Positions 27,181 through 40,324 are shown, counted from the stretch's first letter. The stretch: 64,000 nt of DNA from Megalobrama amblycephala (GCF_018812025.1 NC_063049.1:35097447-35161446); one strand, 5' to 3'. Numbers and translations: made by a program. Notes: generated by a model not told the origin, from the letters alone.

Positions 27181-27840
27181 CATTGTAAAAAATGTCAATT
27201 GTAAATTATTTTATTTCAAATGTTTCAGCCATATTTTGTTGAGATCTTTTGCATTCAAATTCATTTCTATTGCAAATAATAGTTGATCTGATGTCAGCCA
27301 CTGAAACATCAACTGCAAACAAGTTAAATCTCTCAAGATCTCAGCAGAGGATGATTAAACAACTTGATCCTTGAATTTTCAAAATAACTTTTTTTATGGC
27401 TTCTTTAACACTGTGTTTACACACAAAAATGCTTGCTGCATAAAGAAAGTATATGCACTATAAAGTGGTTTGCTTCATTTATCATATCTGAAACCTCATC
27501 ACTTACTGTTAGGTTTTAGTGTTATTAGTGCCTCTAAATTTTTTGCTGATCTTGTGAGACTGCAGCATTTGCTCCAACAGTGTCAAGGCAATCTGATCAT
27601 TTAAAGAATTAAAAAAACAAAAACAAAAAAAAAAAAAACATGCTGGACAGTTTTGAAATTCTGTATCATTCAGAAACACACTGACATTAAGAATCAGCAT
27701 ATGAATCTTAACAATGGTGACAATCAACAAAAAGCTTCATGCTGCAGTGCATTCTGGGTGCACCAATTAAAACTCATCCATGGCTCCTAGCATGTATTGC
27801 GGCATGCATTTTAGTAAAGTTGTCATCTGTACAAAGAAAA
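27181..27840. repeat. Degraded relative of the 22.2-23.8 kb fold-back
   Basis: It shares AAATCTCTCAAGATCTCAGC (27326 region) and the inverted pair around AAGAATCAGCATATGAATCT with the larger element, in the same order but heavily changed. Confidence 0.6.
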
Positions 27841-28083
27841 AAACGTATCCGTTTTTAGTACATTGTTGTCGTGTAAACGTGTTAGTTTTTCTCTTGCTGC
27901 TGAAATTGTGTTAGCTGTGGCAAAAATAGCAAGGGAAAATGTGGTCAGGTGATGTTGACAACTTGATGATGAAAAGGTTGTCATCATCTAGTGGTCCAAT
28001 CTTACACAGAGTGTTTTTTTTTTTATCATGTAGATGTAGATTTATAATTCTACGTAAAAGGTATATGGTTGGAAAGATGGTTG

Positions 28084-28440
28084 AGAAGCTCTGCAGCGGT
28101 TAACCTGAAGCTTTCTCCTGCACACCCACTGAAGCTAAGCAGGGTTGAGCCTGGTCAATATCTGGATGGGAAACCTTCTAGGAGACTGGGTATCTGTGGG
28201 AAGAGGTGTTAGGGAGGCCAGCGGGTCTGATCAGCCTGTGGCCTGCGTGAGTCCTAACACCCCAGTACAGTCACAATAAACTGTACTTTATAAAGGGTGT
28301 CATCCTGGTTTAAAATAGTTCATACAGCACATCACATACTGCCCAACGCCCCAGTACAGTCACAATAAGCTGTACTGAATAAAGGGTTAAAATAATCCCC
28401 AGAAAATAAGGGGTGTAACCCTGGGGCAAAAATAATCCCT
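28084..28440 (+). mobile_element. 5S-rRNA-derived SINE (SINE3 type)
   Basis: The segment GAAGCTAAGCAGGGTTGAGC, CTGGTCAATATCTGGATGGG and the following AAACC...GGGT reproduce the internal promoter half (A box, intermediate element and C box region) of 5S rRNA. A non-5S body follows, with a repeated CCCAGTACAGTCACAATAA block. The 5' third of 5S is diverged, so it is a SINE and not a 5S gene. Confidence 0.85.
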
Positions 28441-28559
28441 ACATTACATTGCATACCATGCAGGTAGGTAGGTAGGTAATTAGTTAGTTTCACATCACAA
28501 ATGATATAGTACTTTATTTAGTTCTTACAATTTACATGGAAGCACTCTATTTTTTTCAT

Positions 28560-28872
28560 TACTATTTTTAATGTTTTTGAAAGAAGTCTCATTCTCATCA
28601 AGCCTGCATTTATTTGATCTAAAATACGGAATAATATTGTGAAATATTATTAAAATTTAAAATAATGGTTTTCTATTTTAATATACATTAAAATATTATT
28701 TATTTCTGTGATGCAAAACTGAATTTTAATCAGCCATTACTTCAGTGTCACATGATCCTTCAGAAATCATTCTAATATGCTGATTTATTATCAATGTTGG
28801 AAACTGTTGTGCTGCTTAATATTTTTTGGAATTTGTGATACTTTTTTCAGGATTCATTGATGAATAAAACGT
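28560..28872 (-). repeat. Dispersed repeat, inverted copy of the block at 9622-9800
   Basis: TCACATGATCCTTCAGAAAT, GCAAAACTGAATTTT and AAGCCTGCATTTATTTGATC recur inverted in the 9.6-9.8 kb and 0.24-0.35 kb copies. Shorter pieces occur at 42170-42300 and 58288-58330. Confidence 0.6.
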
Positions 28873-29985
28873 TAAAAAGAACAGAATTTATTCAAAATAG
28901 AAAACCTTTCTAACAAGATAAGCCATATCACTTGTAATCAGTTTAACATATCCTTAAATTATTAATTTTGCTTTTAAAAAAGAAAATCGACCGTCATTGA
29001 AATTTTGTAAAGGAATAAGACTGACTGTCAAGTTTTGACTCTTTCCTTGTGCAATTCCCCACTTGAAAAGGACAATCCCTCCACATGAAGCTTTTAACTA
29101 GATTTCACTCAATAAACAGCCATGGGAACAGTTGCTTGTCTTTTATTTACCATTCCTTGATAGCAGTAAACAGGTGAAAAACCTCAAAAGAAATGACAAA
29201 TACCAGTTATTATTTGAGCTGACAGCCAAACTAAACAATTTTCACATTCACCTCAGATAAACACAGTACCGTCATTACAAAATACAAGTTTTCCACTTTT
29301 AACAAGTACTTTCATAGTAAAGAACTATTCTAAGGCACCATTGTAGCCACACAACTATGTATCCTCTACAAAACAATCAATTGTTATTTCACTTTTTAGA
29401 ATTTTCTTATCTTTTAACCAAGTATCTTTAGCCAAATAATTTTAGACTATACATTTTTAACTGAATTAAGAACTTGGTTTATTAAGATTTCTACAAAGTT
29501 GAAATTACTTTTAACCATTTCAAACCCGTTCTTTGTCAAACAATTAATTTTGGCTTTTCTTACTTTTCCTTTATACCCCACAAACAACAATTGAATTTAC
29601 AAATACCACTACAAAAAGTCCTATCAAAGTCAACAAGAGTTCAGAGTTTGTGTTTTCCAGAGTACCATTAGCACTGCACTGCTTAAGTCAATCTAGCCAA
29701 ACATGGCCAATATGATGCTTACCGGCTGTCCTTCACAGTATTGTAGAAGGCTTAATCTTGCACAGTCACCTTGATGACAAAGATAGTTTCCTTAGTCTTG
29801 TAGTGCATTCAATGCTCCTTTGACTGCAGTCTAAAGACAACAGAGCCAGATACTGACACGCTCAGATCATCTGGAATGTTTGTTCCACCTGGTTCACCAC
29901 TGATTGAAGGAGGAGGAGTTTCACCACTGATTGAAGGAGGAGGAGTTTCACCACTGAGGAGCTCCCAGGCAGTTTGTCAGCACAC
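28873..29985. other. No gene seen
   Basis: AT-rich unique-looking sequence leading into the minisatellite. Confidence 0.6.
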
Positions 29986-31048
29986 TGACCACCATTGAGA
30001 TCTCGCAAAGGAACAAAACCAACCGTCATTGAAATCTCGTAATTAAACAAAGGAACAAAATCTACCGTCATTGAGATCTCGTAAAGAAAAAACATCCATC
30101 ATTGAACTCTCATACCCAACCATAATTGAAATGTCATAATAGAACTAAACAGGCTGCTACTGAAATCTTGTTAAGTCAATTTTATTCCTTTATGAGATCT
30201 CAATGACTATCAGTTTTGTTTCGCTACGAGATTTCAATGATGGTTGATTTTGTTCCTTTGCGAAATCGAACAAAACCAACTATCATTGAAATCTCATAAA
30301 GGAAAAAAAACAAGATCATCATTAAAATCATGAAGCGGAACAGAACTAACTGTCATTGAGTTCTTATAACAAAACCGTCAACCTTTGAGATATCTGATAA
30401 CTGACTGTCACTGAGATCTAGTAAAGGAACAAAACCAACCATCATTAAAATTTCGCAATGAAACAAAACCGACCATCATTAAATTCTCGTAACAAAACAA
30501 AACCGGCCGGTTTTGTTCCTTTACAAGATCTCAATGACTGTCAGTTTTGTTTCATTACGAGATTTCAATGACGGTCGGTTTTGTTCCTTTGTGAGATCTC
30601 ACTGAAAACCGACTGTCATTGAAATCTCGTAACCGAACAAAACCGACCATCAATGAAATCTCATAAAGGAACAAAACCGACTGTTCAATGACCATCATTG
30701 AAATCGACTGTCGGTTTTGTTCCTTTATGAGATTTCATTGACGGTCGGTTTTGTTCGGTTACGAGATTTCAATGACAGTCGGTTTTCAGTGTCTTGTAAA
30801 GGAACAAAACCGTCTGCCATTAAGATCTCACAAAGGAACAAAACCGACCGTCATTGAAATCTCATTAAGAAACAAAAACAGTCTGTCATTGAAATCTTGT
30901 CACAAAACAAATCGAGTGACACTGAAATTTCGTAATGGAGAAAACGGTCATTATTGAAATCTCATAGAGGAACAAAACCGACCGTCATTGAAATCTCATA
31001 ACTGAATAAAACCGACCATCATTGAAATCTCATAAAAGAACAAATCTC
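29986..31048. repeat. Minisatellite with alternating unit orientation
   Basis: Units of about 33-36 bp based on TCATTGAAATCTCGTAAAGG plus AACAAAACCGACCG fill the region. Direct blocks (29986-30180, 30269-30506, 30604-30705, 30794-31048) alternate with inverted blocks (30183-30268, 30507-30603, 30709-30791). A 29-bp tandem GGAGGAGGAGTTTCACCACT lies just before at about 29907-29960. Confidence 0.88.
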
Positions 31049-31227
31049 GTACAGCAGAGTGGGATGCACTGTGTATTGACACAATTCTCCCATAACCATC
31101 ATTAAAAATTTGGGTGACTTTTGCCACAGTAGACGTTCTGTTTGCTCAGACCAGATGGGACAGGCTTGGACGGCCAATACCCTGTAACCAGTTTGTGGTT
31201 TGTTCCTCCTTGGACTCTAGGTTATCT

Positions 31228-31262
31228 ACCTAGACCAGGCCTGGGCAAACTCGGTCCTGGAG
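31228..31262 (+). mobile_element. 35-bp hAT terminal fragment
   Basis: CAGGCCTGGGCAAACTCGGT and the bases that follow match the left end of the hAT MITE at 57015-57206. Nothing else of that element is present here. Confidence 0.6.
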
Positions 31263-31543
31263 GGCGAGTATGGCAGAGTGCCTATGATGACGTGGTGGCA
31301 CGTTGGTGGCAGAACTCGACCTTGGACCAGTGGAAGAAGGTCGCCTGATCTGATGAGTCCCATTTTCTTTTGCATCACATGGACCTGGGGAAGTGATAGC
31401 AACAGGATGCACTGTGGGATGACAACAGGCCAGTGGAGGAGTGTAATGCTCTGGACAATGATCTGCTGGGAAACCCTGGGTCCGACCATTCATGTGGTCA
31501 CAAATTTGACACATGCTACCCATCTAAACATTGTTGCAGACCA

Positions 31544-31793
31544 CACTGTCAGAAAAAAATGTACAGTGCTGTCACTTTGTACCCTAAGGTACAAAGGTAA
31601 AAAGGTACATCTTTGTACCTTACTTAACCCTAAATGGTGCATATTCGTACCTTAACGAATATGCACCCTTAGGTACATATTAGTACTTTTAAAGTGCATA
31701 TTTTTACCTTAAAGGTACATATTAGTACCTTTTTACCTTTGTACCTTAGGGTACCGCCCCAGTGACAGCACTGTACCTTTTTTTCTGACAGTG
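31544..31793. mobile_element. Palindromic CACTA-like MITE
   Basis: The ends CACTGTCAGAAAAAAATGTA and inverse enclose a 250-bp palindrome rich in GGTACA/TGTACC. Removing it with one CA dinucleotide restores a continuous reading across the transposase remnant (…GACCAGGTACACC), which indicates a 2-bp duplication. CACTG ends suggest the CACTA superfamily. Confidence 0.78.
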
Positions 31794-32150
31794 CAGGTAC
31801 ACCCCTGACAATGGTGTTCTCTGGTGGAAGTGGACTCTTTCAGAAGGATATTGCACCCAGCCATACTGCACACATTGCTTATAAATGGTATCTCAATCCA
31901 ATTGAGCATCTGTGGGATGTGCTGGACCAACAAGTTCAATCCACAGTGGCTCCACTTCGCAACCTACAGGATCTGCTGCTAATGTCTTGGTGCCAGATAC
32001 TACAGCACACCTTCAGGGGTCTTATAGAGTCCATTCCTCAGTGGGCCTTTGCTGTTGTGGCAGCATGGGGAGGACCAAAAGCATATTTGGCAGGTGGTCA
32101 TAATGTTTTGGCTTATTTGTTTACTGTACGTGCTTTTTGAAGAAGCACTG

Positions 32151-33788
32151 AATGAAATGGCTGTCATTGCGGATTTTTATTAGTGGAAATGGGACTTCAT
32201 TGACTATTTATTTTCTTTGATGGGTCTAGAGAGAATTTAAAAAGGTTTTAAATGAGAAAAATCTTTAATTATTTAAATAAAGTCTTCCCTCTGAAGCCCT
32301 GTGAGCCTGGAGGTGTTTTACTTCCTGTGCCCATTTGATTTAACCTGCCTGTTTACACAAGCATATGGTCTACCTGTATTTTTGCTGTTGCGTCTCTTCA
32401 GTCCCTGTTTGCTTACGGGTTTATTCACCCTCCAGGCCTTTTTGACTATTTTTAATGTGTTATATAATCCATCAATGGGACATCATTTCACTCACTTCTA
32501 AATGACAGAAGTTCAGCTCAAACACATAAATATAACTATAATCTATACACAGCACTGTGGTAGATGGATTCTCATTTTGATGTTTATTGATTTTATGTGT
32601 TGTGACATGTATTTTGCATTAGTGGTTAACACATACTCTTTACATGGAGTAGGTACAAAAAATGTTCCTTCTCGAAAAAGAAAAACTCAGATCTCAGGAG
32701 TTTTGTGAAGTTCCTGTGTGCAAAAGATTCAAGAAAGTGTAACCACAATACCAGTGCCATCCATCTTACTGTTTGAATCAAATCAAGGCCATTGAACATG
32801 CTGAAGTTATGGCTCAAGTTTTACATGACATGCTCAAAAACTTTTAAAAGTGGATTTGAGATGAAAGAGCTAAGATGAGATGAAAAAGCAAGGAAAAGAT
32901 AGTGAAGCTACATTATAATAGTACTATTTGTGCTCTGGTAAAATATAGTAGTCAACATTTGAAGTGGATCAAAACCTTCTTCTTAGGACAACTTTGATGA
33001 ACTTTTTCGATCCACTTCGAATGTTACTGTATATTGTGTTCAGTAGTGTGGGTCCTGGCCCGAACTCATATAATATACACAGTAACTGATATAATACATT
33101 TCTTGTCATTCTAAAGATTGAAGCATAGCTGTTAGTAACACAATCAATTATCATAATTATGAGGATTGGCATAATTGGATGATTCTGTAAATATAGGCAC
33201 TTTTTAAACTTTGGGAAAAAAAAAAAAAAAAAAACTCTTAAAGCAAACGTTTCGCTCTCACTATAGTTTATTTTGTCCACTAACAATACAACAGTGTATA
33301 AAAATGAGTAACAAGATTTCTGTAGTTTTTGTCATTTATCTGAACATACAAAAATGTAATTTTCATCATACATATCTCAAATTATGTATTGTTCAAGACA
33401 TTCTCATGGGAATTCGTAACTATTTTACGTTTTGACAAACTGGTAGCAAAACTGTATTTGTACATTTTTGTACAATCTACTTACTCGTCATTGATGGTTA
33501 GTTCAGGTGCCTACTTTTTTCTAAAAATTGCATCTTTTTGTACAAATCGAATTGTATGAATTCATACCAATTCGCCAAAATGTAAAATAGTGGTTTTCTA
33601 ATGAGATCTGGTAGTATTTTTTTTTTATAGCATTATGTGGTGGAAATGACATTTTAAACATTTATGCAATAAAACAATCTTGCTAAGGCTAATTTTAATG
33701 TTAACATGTTATGTATCATAAAAAACTAATTATTACATAATATAATTTTTTTTATATAATTTGACAAAATTGAACCTTCACCAGAATT
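32151..33788. other. No gene seen apart from a solo hairpin
   Basis: Includes the hairpin at 32946-33030 and a poly(A) near 33214. Open frames are short and unconvincing. Confidence 0.55.
32946..33030. repeat. Solo hairpin related to the core of the 22.2-23.8 kb fold-back
   Basis: TAGTAGTCAACATTTGAAGT...and its inverse enclose CTTCTTCTTAGGACAACTTT, the same hairpin as at 22763-22880, without the outer arms. Confidence 0.72.
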
Positions 33789-34002
33789 GGGCAGCCGTGG
33801 CCTAATGGGTCAGACTGGTAACTCAAAGGTTGCAGGTTCAATTCTGAATACTGGCAGGAAATGGCTGAGGTCCCCTTGAGCAAGGCACCTAACCCCCAAT
33901 CGCTCCCCGGGTGCCACAGTGAAAATGGCTGCCCACTGCTCCGGGTGTGTGCGTTCACTACCCAGTACTCCTAATGTGTGTGCAATAACTTGGATTGGTT
34001 AA
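33789..34002 (+). mobile_element. tRNA-derived SINE (V-SINE-like), tail interrupted
   Basis: GGGCAGCCGTGGCCTAATGG (A-box-like) and GGTTGCAGGTTCAATTC (B-box-like) form a tRNA-like promoter. They are followed by the conserved core CTTGAGCAAGGCACCTAACC and CTGCCCACTGCTCCGGGTGT. The tail GGATTGGTTAA runs directly into a TTAA element. Confidence 0.85.
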
Positions 34003-34830
34003 AGGTGCCCTAGATTCAAAAATTGTTACGTAACAGTCGGGATCATTAATATGTATGACCCCAATATTTGCATATGCCAGCCCATGTTCCCAACATTATG
34101 AAAGGCATTAGACAAGGGCAGGGCATCTGGATCTGTGCAGAGCTGAATCAACAGACTAGGTAAGCAAGCAAGAACAATAGCAAAAATGGCAGATGGAGCA
34201 ATAATAACTGACATGATTCGTGATAACATGATATTTTTAGTGATATTTGTAAATTGTCTTTCTAAATATTTCGTTAGCATGTTGCTAATGTACTGTTAAA
34301 TGTGGTTAAAGTTACCATCGTTTCTTACTGTATTCATGGAGACAAGAGGCGTCGCTATTTTCATTTTTAAACACTTGCAGTCTGTATAATGCATAAACAC
34401 AACTTCATTCTTTATAAATCTCTCCAACAGTGTAGCATTAGCCGTTAGCTACGGAGCATAGCCTCAAACTCATTCAGAATCAATGTAAACATCAAAATAA
34501 ACACTGTACTTACGCGATTAGACATGCTGCATGACGAACACTTTGTAAAGATCCATTTTGAGGGTTATTTTACCATTATTACCATTAGCGGTTTGAACTT
34601 TTTTTTTATGTTGTTTAAGGCAAGCGCGAGCTCTTGGGGCGTTGAGCACCAGATTTTTAAAGGGCCACACACCCTGAATCGGCTCATTTCTAATTATGCC
34701 CCAAAATAGGCAGTTAAAAAAATGAATTTAAAAAAATCTATGGGGTATTTTGAGCTGAAACTTCACAGACACATTCAGGGGACACCTTAGACTTATATTA
34801 CATCTTTTAAAAAAAAATTCTAGGGCACCT
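34003..34830 (+). mobile_element. TTAA-flanked T2/Kolobok-like MITE (AGGTGCC family), internally deleted copy
   Basis: Termini AGGTGCCCTAGA and TCTAGGGCACCT lie between TTAA at 33999-34002 and 34831-34834. Compared with 10876-11852 it lacks about 150 bp just inside the left end. It follows directly on a tRNA-derived SINE whose tail supplies the TTAA. Confidence 0.82.
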
Positions 34831-34834
34831 TTAA

Positions 34835-37800
34835 ACTTCTAGCTCTGACACTGTTGTCTCCTTGGTAAACAAGTACACTAACTTTTGAAATAAAAAATCT
34901 GGTGCAGAAGTCTTGGTCATAATGAAAATGACACCACCAGTTGTAATTTGTGTAACAATTTATATAAGTAATTGTATAATATACATAATATTGAAATGGA
35001 TTGTTGGTCTTTATTTAGAATATCATAGTTTTAAAATTTTAATATTTTAAAGAATGGCAATTTTGGAGGTTAAAATCTAAATATATCAATACGTCTGAAA
35101 ATAAATTATGAAGCTAAACATTGTAATGTGACATTCAACCTCTGGGACACAAACGTACCTGTAGTTGAACTCACTTATTATGAAGGCACGTATGAAATAT
35201 TTAGAGCCGCTGGGTGGATTCAGTCTTTTTATTTATTCGGAGATTAAATGGTATTGAAGGCTTTCATGTTTTGTTCTTTATATCAAACTTAAAAAGAGAC
35301 AAGCTAGACAGCACAGCACAATCTGAAATTTCCCTTTGTTAGTTAGAAATTTGCGTCGACTACACGGTAGTTTCGTTTGTGATGCTATGAGAGTTCTTCA
35401 CCGTACAGCTTTGATGGATTGTTTTGAGAAAGTTGCCCAGAATGGCCTGAGGCTCAATTTAATTCTCCTTTCTCAAAAGCATGGCAGTAACTTTTCACAT
35501 TTCAAGTTTGTGAATTATTGATATGTCCTTTCAGACCTCTCCATCAATCCTCCTGTTAGCTGTAAGTGATTACCCCGAACCAACCAGTAACCAACTTCAA
35601 AAGCTGCCTCAGAAAGTTGCACGACTGGGAATTCAGTCGAAAGCTTTAATGTGAGACTAATGTGTCAAATAAGAAAAGTAACCCCATAGCTCAGAGGTAC
35701 TGAAAGTATCACTGTTATGAGATTAGTTTCTTGCTGGTTTTGTATTAAAGAACACTGATAACTCATGCACTGAGCATAATATTTAATCAGATGTCTGTCA
35801 TAATTTTAAAAACTAATTAGCGACAAAAGAAGAAACTGTAATTTAAAATCACTGATGTAACAAATGATTGAATTGCAGTACTGATAAGTGCACATCAGGG
35901 CAAATAAAAGTGATATTGTGCTCTTGGGGATTCAACTTAGATTCTGGCCACATCCTCGTTTCATTTTTCTCTTGCCCTCTTTTTTTTTTCTTATAACTGT
36001 CCTGTCCGTGGAAGCAAAAACTCATAAATAAAAAATAATAAAAAGTTGCTGTCCTGTAGTTGATAAGCACTTTGCTTTACTAGTAATCCATATAACTTAA
36101 TTTCCATTATATCCTCCTGCAACTCTTCTAAAGATATTTGTTGAGTTAGTTTTTTTTTTTTTCCATGCAGAAAATAAACCACTAATTAAAGTTTAACACA
36201 AGAGAAGATCTGTGTCTTCAAATATGCATTTCATTTCATTCTTTAAAGCAGAGGTATATCCACAGGGGTCCTTTCTTTCATCTCTAATGAATTCTGTCTA
36301 GTACCTTAAGCACTATAAAAACAGTTTTAATAACTCTCTCACTATTAGTAGTAATAGTCAGGTTTATAATCTTGTGCAAAATTAGACCTGTATGATAATG
36401 TCAAGGTAAAGATTTGACACGAGACAGTGGCTCTCAACTGCTTTTGCTTCACTTTACATTATACATCAAATGGCAACCCAACACAGTACCAAAATGGTAT
36501 ATTGTACAAAATATTAATATTAATCAACCCAAGCTTTTTGGGTTTTTTTTTTCACATTGTTAATACGTAGGTATAAATATGTTTTGTGTCTTTAAAAGTT
36601 ACGTACATCTTTGTACGTTTAGAAAGGTGCTGAAACATACAATATTGATGTATTTATAGCACTTAGACGTAAAAATTCTTAAATACTTAAAATATTTACG
36701 AATCTTTCATGTCAAAGATATATATGTATGATTTCCCTTTTATCGTTTTGTAGATAAATGTAAGATCCCTAAACCCCATCCTGAACCTAAACATACCCAT
36801 ACAGAATGTTAAAAGAATAAAACAATGGACAGAAACGTGTAAGAAAATGACAATTTTAGTAAAAATATAACATTAAAAGGATACTTTGAGCCACTAATCC
36901 TAAACCTACCCATTACCATTTCTTAAAACTATACTGTTAGAAATAAAAGAATAACAGACAAACAAGTGTAATCACAATAATTTATTTATTGCGAAAATGT
37001 CAAAAGTGGTACCAAAAGTAGTTCAAATGATGATGAGTTGCAGTCGCAGCATGCTAACTAGCTAGCTAGCTAGATATCAACCAGTTAGCATTGTTTGAAA
37101 ATATCGTCATTCGATTTTTCTGGTCGACTTTTTTGGTGACACATTTTTTCCATCTTGTAATAAATGACAAAAACAGTGTTAATTGATTACATATAAATTA
37201 TATATATTACATTATATATTATATATTGTTAACACTTAATAAAACTTCAACATTAATTATATCTCCATTATATTTTTTTGACACTTTTAAAAACCTTATT
37301 TGTCAATGACCCAATATTAATAATTACTAATACTACCATGAACTACATAGGCCCAAAAACTGCAAAATTATTATCATGACTGAAGAGGAAAACTGACAAT
37401 TGTGTTTAGCAGTAATTAAACTGTTTAAAAATGTGTTTTTAAAATAAATTTCAATCGTTTCTATGCAACCCACCACATAAAACACATCGTGCTTGGCAGA
37501 AACCATGTTTACTCTCATTGCAAATTCATATTTGTAGTCTAGGTCATATTTTCTTTTACCTTGCATAGTTGTATTCATAGTTTTGAGGATGAGGATGTCA
37601 CGCAACCTGCTCATGTTGGCATCTGTGTAATTTGCCTAGCATCTATGCAAGAACTTCCAAATACCGTAAAGTTTGATGAGATGCATGGCCTTGGGCATTA
37701 AAAAAACAAGATTTGGAAGGCATTTATCCTCCCTTTTAAAAGTAAACCTGGTAATTAAATGGATAAGCCTATTTATTTTGCTAGCCTAACTATGCACATG

Positions 37801-40322
37801 TAAATAGTTTTATAGATTTATAAAGATCATTTGAAACCCTAAAGAAAGAAATGCCTCAATCCTCTAAGCTAAAACCACTTATACCATTAGTTCTGAACTA
37901 AGCATGTAAAAGCACTTCAGAAGTGCTGCTGTAAGGTTAGTTTCAGAAAAATATTATCACACATGGTCGTGTTTCTCCTGATAGAAACCCATTCCCTGAG
38001 GCACCAGCATTCTGTACACACCTCTCAAAACATGAAAAATATGAACAAATCAATAGATTAATTATCCATCAATCATCCAGCTGTCAAATTCACGTTAGGC
38101 GCCGTCAGTATTTTTCACTCTGATCAGCCAGTAGTCTTCACACATGAGAAGACACACGTGTTCAGTGAAAATACGGATGCAGGGCTTGTGTGATCATAAC
38201 ACAGCGTAAATCTCCAGAAACCTTTCAGCCATTCGTTTCCATCAGGCCTGGCGGAGTGTGTCTACACTCCAGTCATGAGCGTGAGCAATGGTTTGCCTTT
38301 CCCTGAAGCAAATGCCATTATAACTTCACAGCATGTTTTGAACAGACTTAACTCTATGGAGTGGTGGAATAGAGTTACATTAAGGGCAGTTTTTCAATCA
38401 AATGAAAATTCCAGGAAAATAAAAAATAAAGACACTCTTATATTAAAATAAAAAAATAATAAAAAAGACCAAGATTGTGAAACTTTTCCAATATGCATAC
38501 TTTAATAAAAGTCATATGAGGTCAGCTTAATAATTTATCTAAGCTATTTTGTTCTCTGCCTTTATAGGAAGAAATAAAAGTGTTTTCTGATCTTAACATA
38601 AAAGCACATAAGATCTATAGAATTAAAATTGAAATTAACATATAGTGAATTTATTTCAAAGTCATTCTCTAGACTAAGTATGCTGCTTGTCTTTCGATCA
38701 GATTATCAAAAGGTATTATTTTTTCTGCATTTTACTGAAAAATCTTTATATTCCGTATCTCGCCCAGTGTTCTGAAAAATGTATGACGTTTATGAAAGTA
38801 TGTTATATATTTTATAATATAAAATAGATTGCATCATAAACAACTGTTTGTCCATAATAATTTATAATGGCTTTATCTTAGTAATTTATTTTTCCTTTAA
38901 AGGTAAAGGACAATTACATTTCCTGTGCTTATAAAAATGTATAATTATAACATATAGTTTATATCTTAGCAACTGTACTGATTACTTTTTGCAATGCTAC
39001 TTTAAATTGTTGCTGTGCTCTTTTAATGACGCTGCAATTGCTTCAATGACAAGAGTGAAACATATATATCCTCGAAAGACATTATTATCCCTGAAATGAA
39101 GGGCAGTTAAGCACACTACTCAATTCCCTTCGCGTCAACAAGGTTTTGCAGCGTCGAGGTCCACAGGATGTCTCTGCATCAGAGTAAACTCTAGGGAGAT
39201 TCATATCCTTTCTTCTCAGAAGGCAGCGTCAGAATCAATCAGGGAGAAGGTGGCGCTGCACACTGGGAATGCAGATTGCCAGAGGGTACTCACATAAAAC
39301 TACTCTTAGAAAACTTTGGGCTAGGGAAAGGATACACCCTGAGGATGTTTAAAAGTTATCAACTACTGAGTTGCATAATAATGCTGCAAGTATGGGGAAA
39401 ACTAGAATTGATAATCTCAACACGACCATCTTTGGCCTTACTGTTGACACGTCCCTCCCGGCACACTGACCTGTGTGTTCTCCGACCTTCGATGTACCTG
39501 TACTAACAACAACTGTGAAAATAATTTACTGGGGTGTTTTTAAATGACTATCATTTAAATTTGCCCTGTTCACAGTTTTACACCACTTTTTATTCAAAAT
39601 GTCAAACTTGCCTACGAGGTTGCCGATAAAATGTTGCTAGTAAAATACTTTACTTTCATTTGTGCTTTACTGGCATGACAAATAATGGAACATTTAAACT
39701 GACAAAGTATCTGCAGCTTTAGCTACACTGAAATAAAATACATAATAAATATTTTAATTATCACAAATTACAATATAAAACTATTTACTTAAGGAAAATA
39801 TCAAAAGACAAAACATAATTAAAGTAATTTAAAAAAAGACAGTATTTAGTATGATTTTTATTTTATTTTTGTTCTTTTTGGAGCTTGAAAGACACTGCCA
39901 ACTACTTAAAAATGTCTTGTTTTGTGTCAGGTTTGTAAAATCATGAGGGTGAGTAAATGATGACAGAATTTTCATCTTTAGGTGAACTGTCCCCTTAAAT
40001 AGATCAAAAAATGTTAAATTTACAGTTAATAAATATGCTTATCCAGCATACCTACTATTTCATCTTCTCACTCAAGTGCACATTATTACTCTGACTGGAC
40101 ACTAGCAAACATGTCACACAAGAGAGATAGTGTAGCTGAATTATTCAGAGACAACATACTTGCTCCCCTGTCTCCCATATAACAACATACGAGAGGAAAG
40201 AGAAAGATTGAGTGCATGGATAAGAGCCAGCTCCAGTACCTACATTCCTCTGCTCGCGTTATCAGTGAACACTAGAGTGGTTTCCAGAAAATGGAGATTT
40301 TCTGGGGGAATATATATAAATA
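34835..40322. other. Longest stretch without a recognised feature
   Basis: About 5.5 kb of AT-rich sequence with a GCTA tract (37057-37074), a 53-bp solo end of a TTAA element (39942-39994) and no exon I can support on either strand. It could be intergenic space 3' of TEP1 or an intron of an unseen neighbour. Confidence 0.55.
39942..39994 (-). mobile_element. Solo end of TTAA palindromic element
   Basis: The stretch ending TTTAGGTGAACTGTCCCC, followed by TTAA, is the inverted terminal part of the family. The rest is absent. Confidence 0.6.
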
Positions 40323-40324
40323 TA

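Larger units (their letters stand above)
31059..32150 (+). pseudogene. Tc1/IS630-like transposase remnant, interrupted
   Basis: Scattered frames read a degraded transposase: WKKVA then SDES.FLLHH (first Asp), VMLWTMICWETLGPTIHV, then after an insertion TVFSGGSGLFQKDIAPSHTAH (second Asp), LNPIEHLWDVLDQQV (Glu) and TFRGLIESIP. Stops and frameshifts are frequent, and the stretch between IAPSHTAH and LNPIE is shortened. It is split by a CACTA-like MITE at 31544-31793. No inverted repeats were found. Confidence 0.82.

Noticed and set aside
28130..28200. Possible 5S rRNA gene
   Set aside because: Only the internal promoter half resembles 5S; the 5' part is diverged and a SINE body follows.
29986..31048. 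CRISPR-like array
   Set aside because: Units are contiguous without unique spacers and change orientation; the genome is vertebrate.
33789..33860. Possible tRNA gene
   Set aside because: A and B boxes are present but no cloverleaf could be drawn, and the downstream core is that of a SINE.
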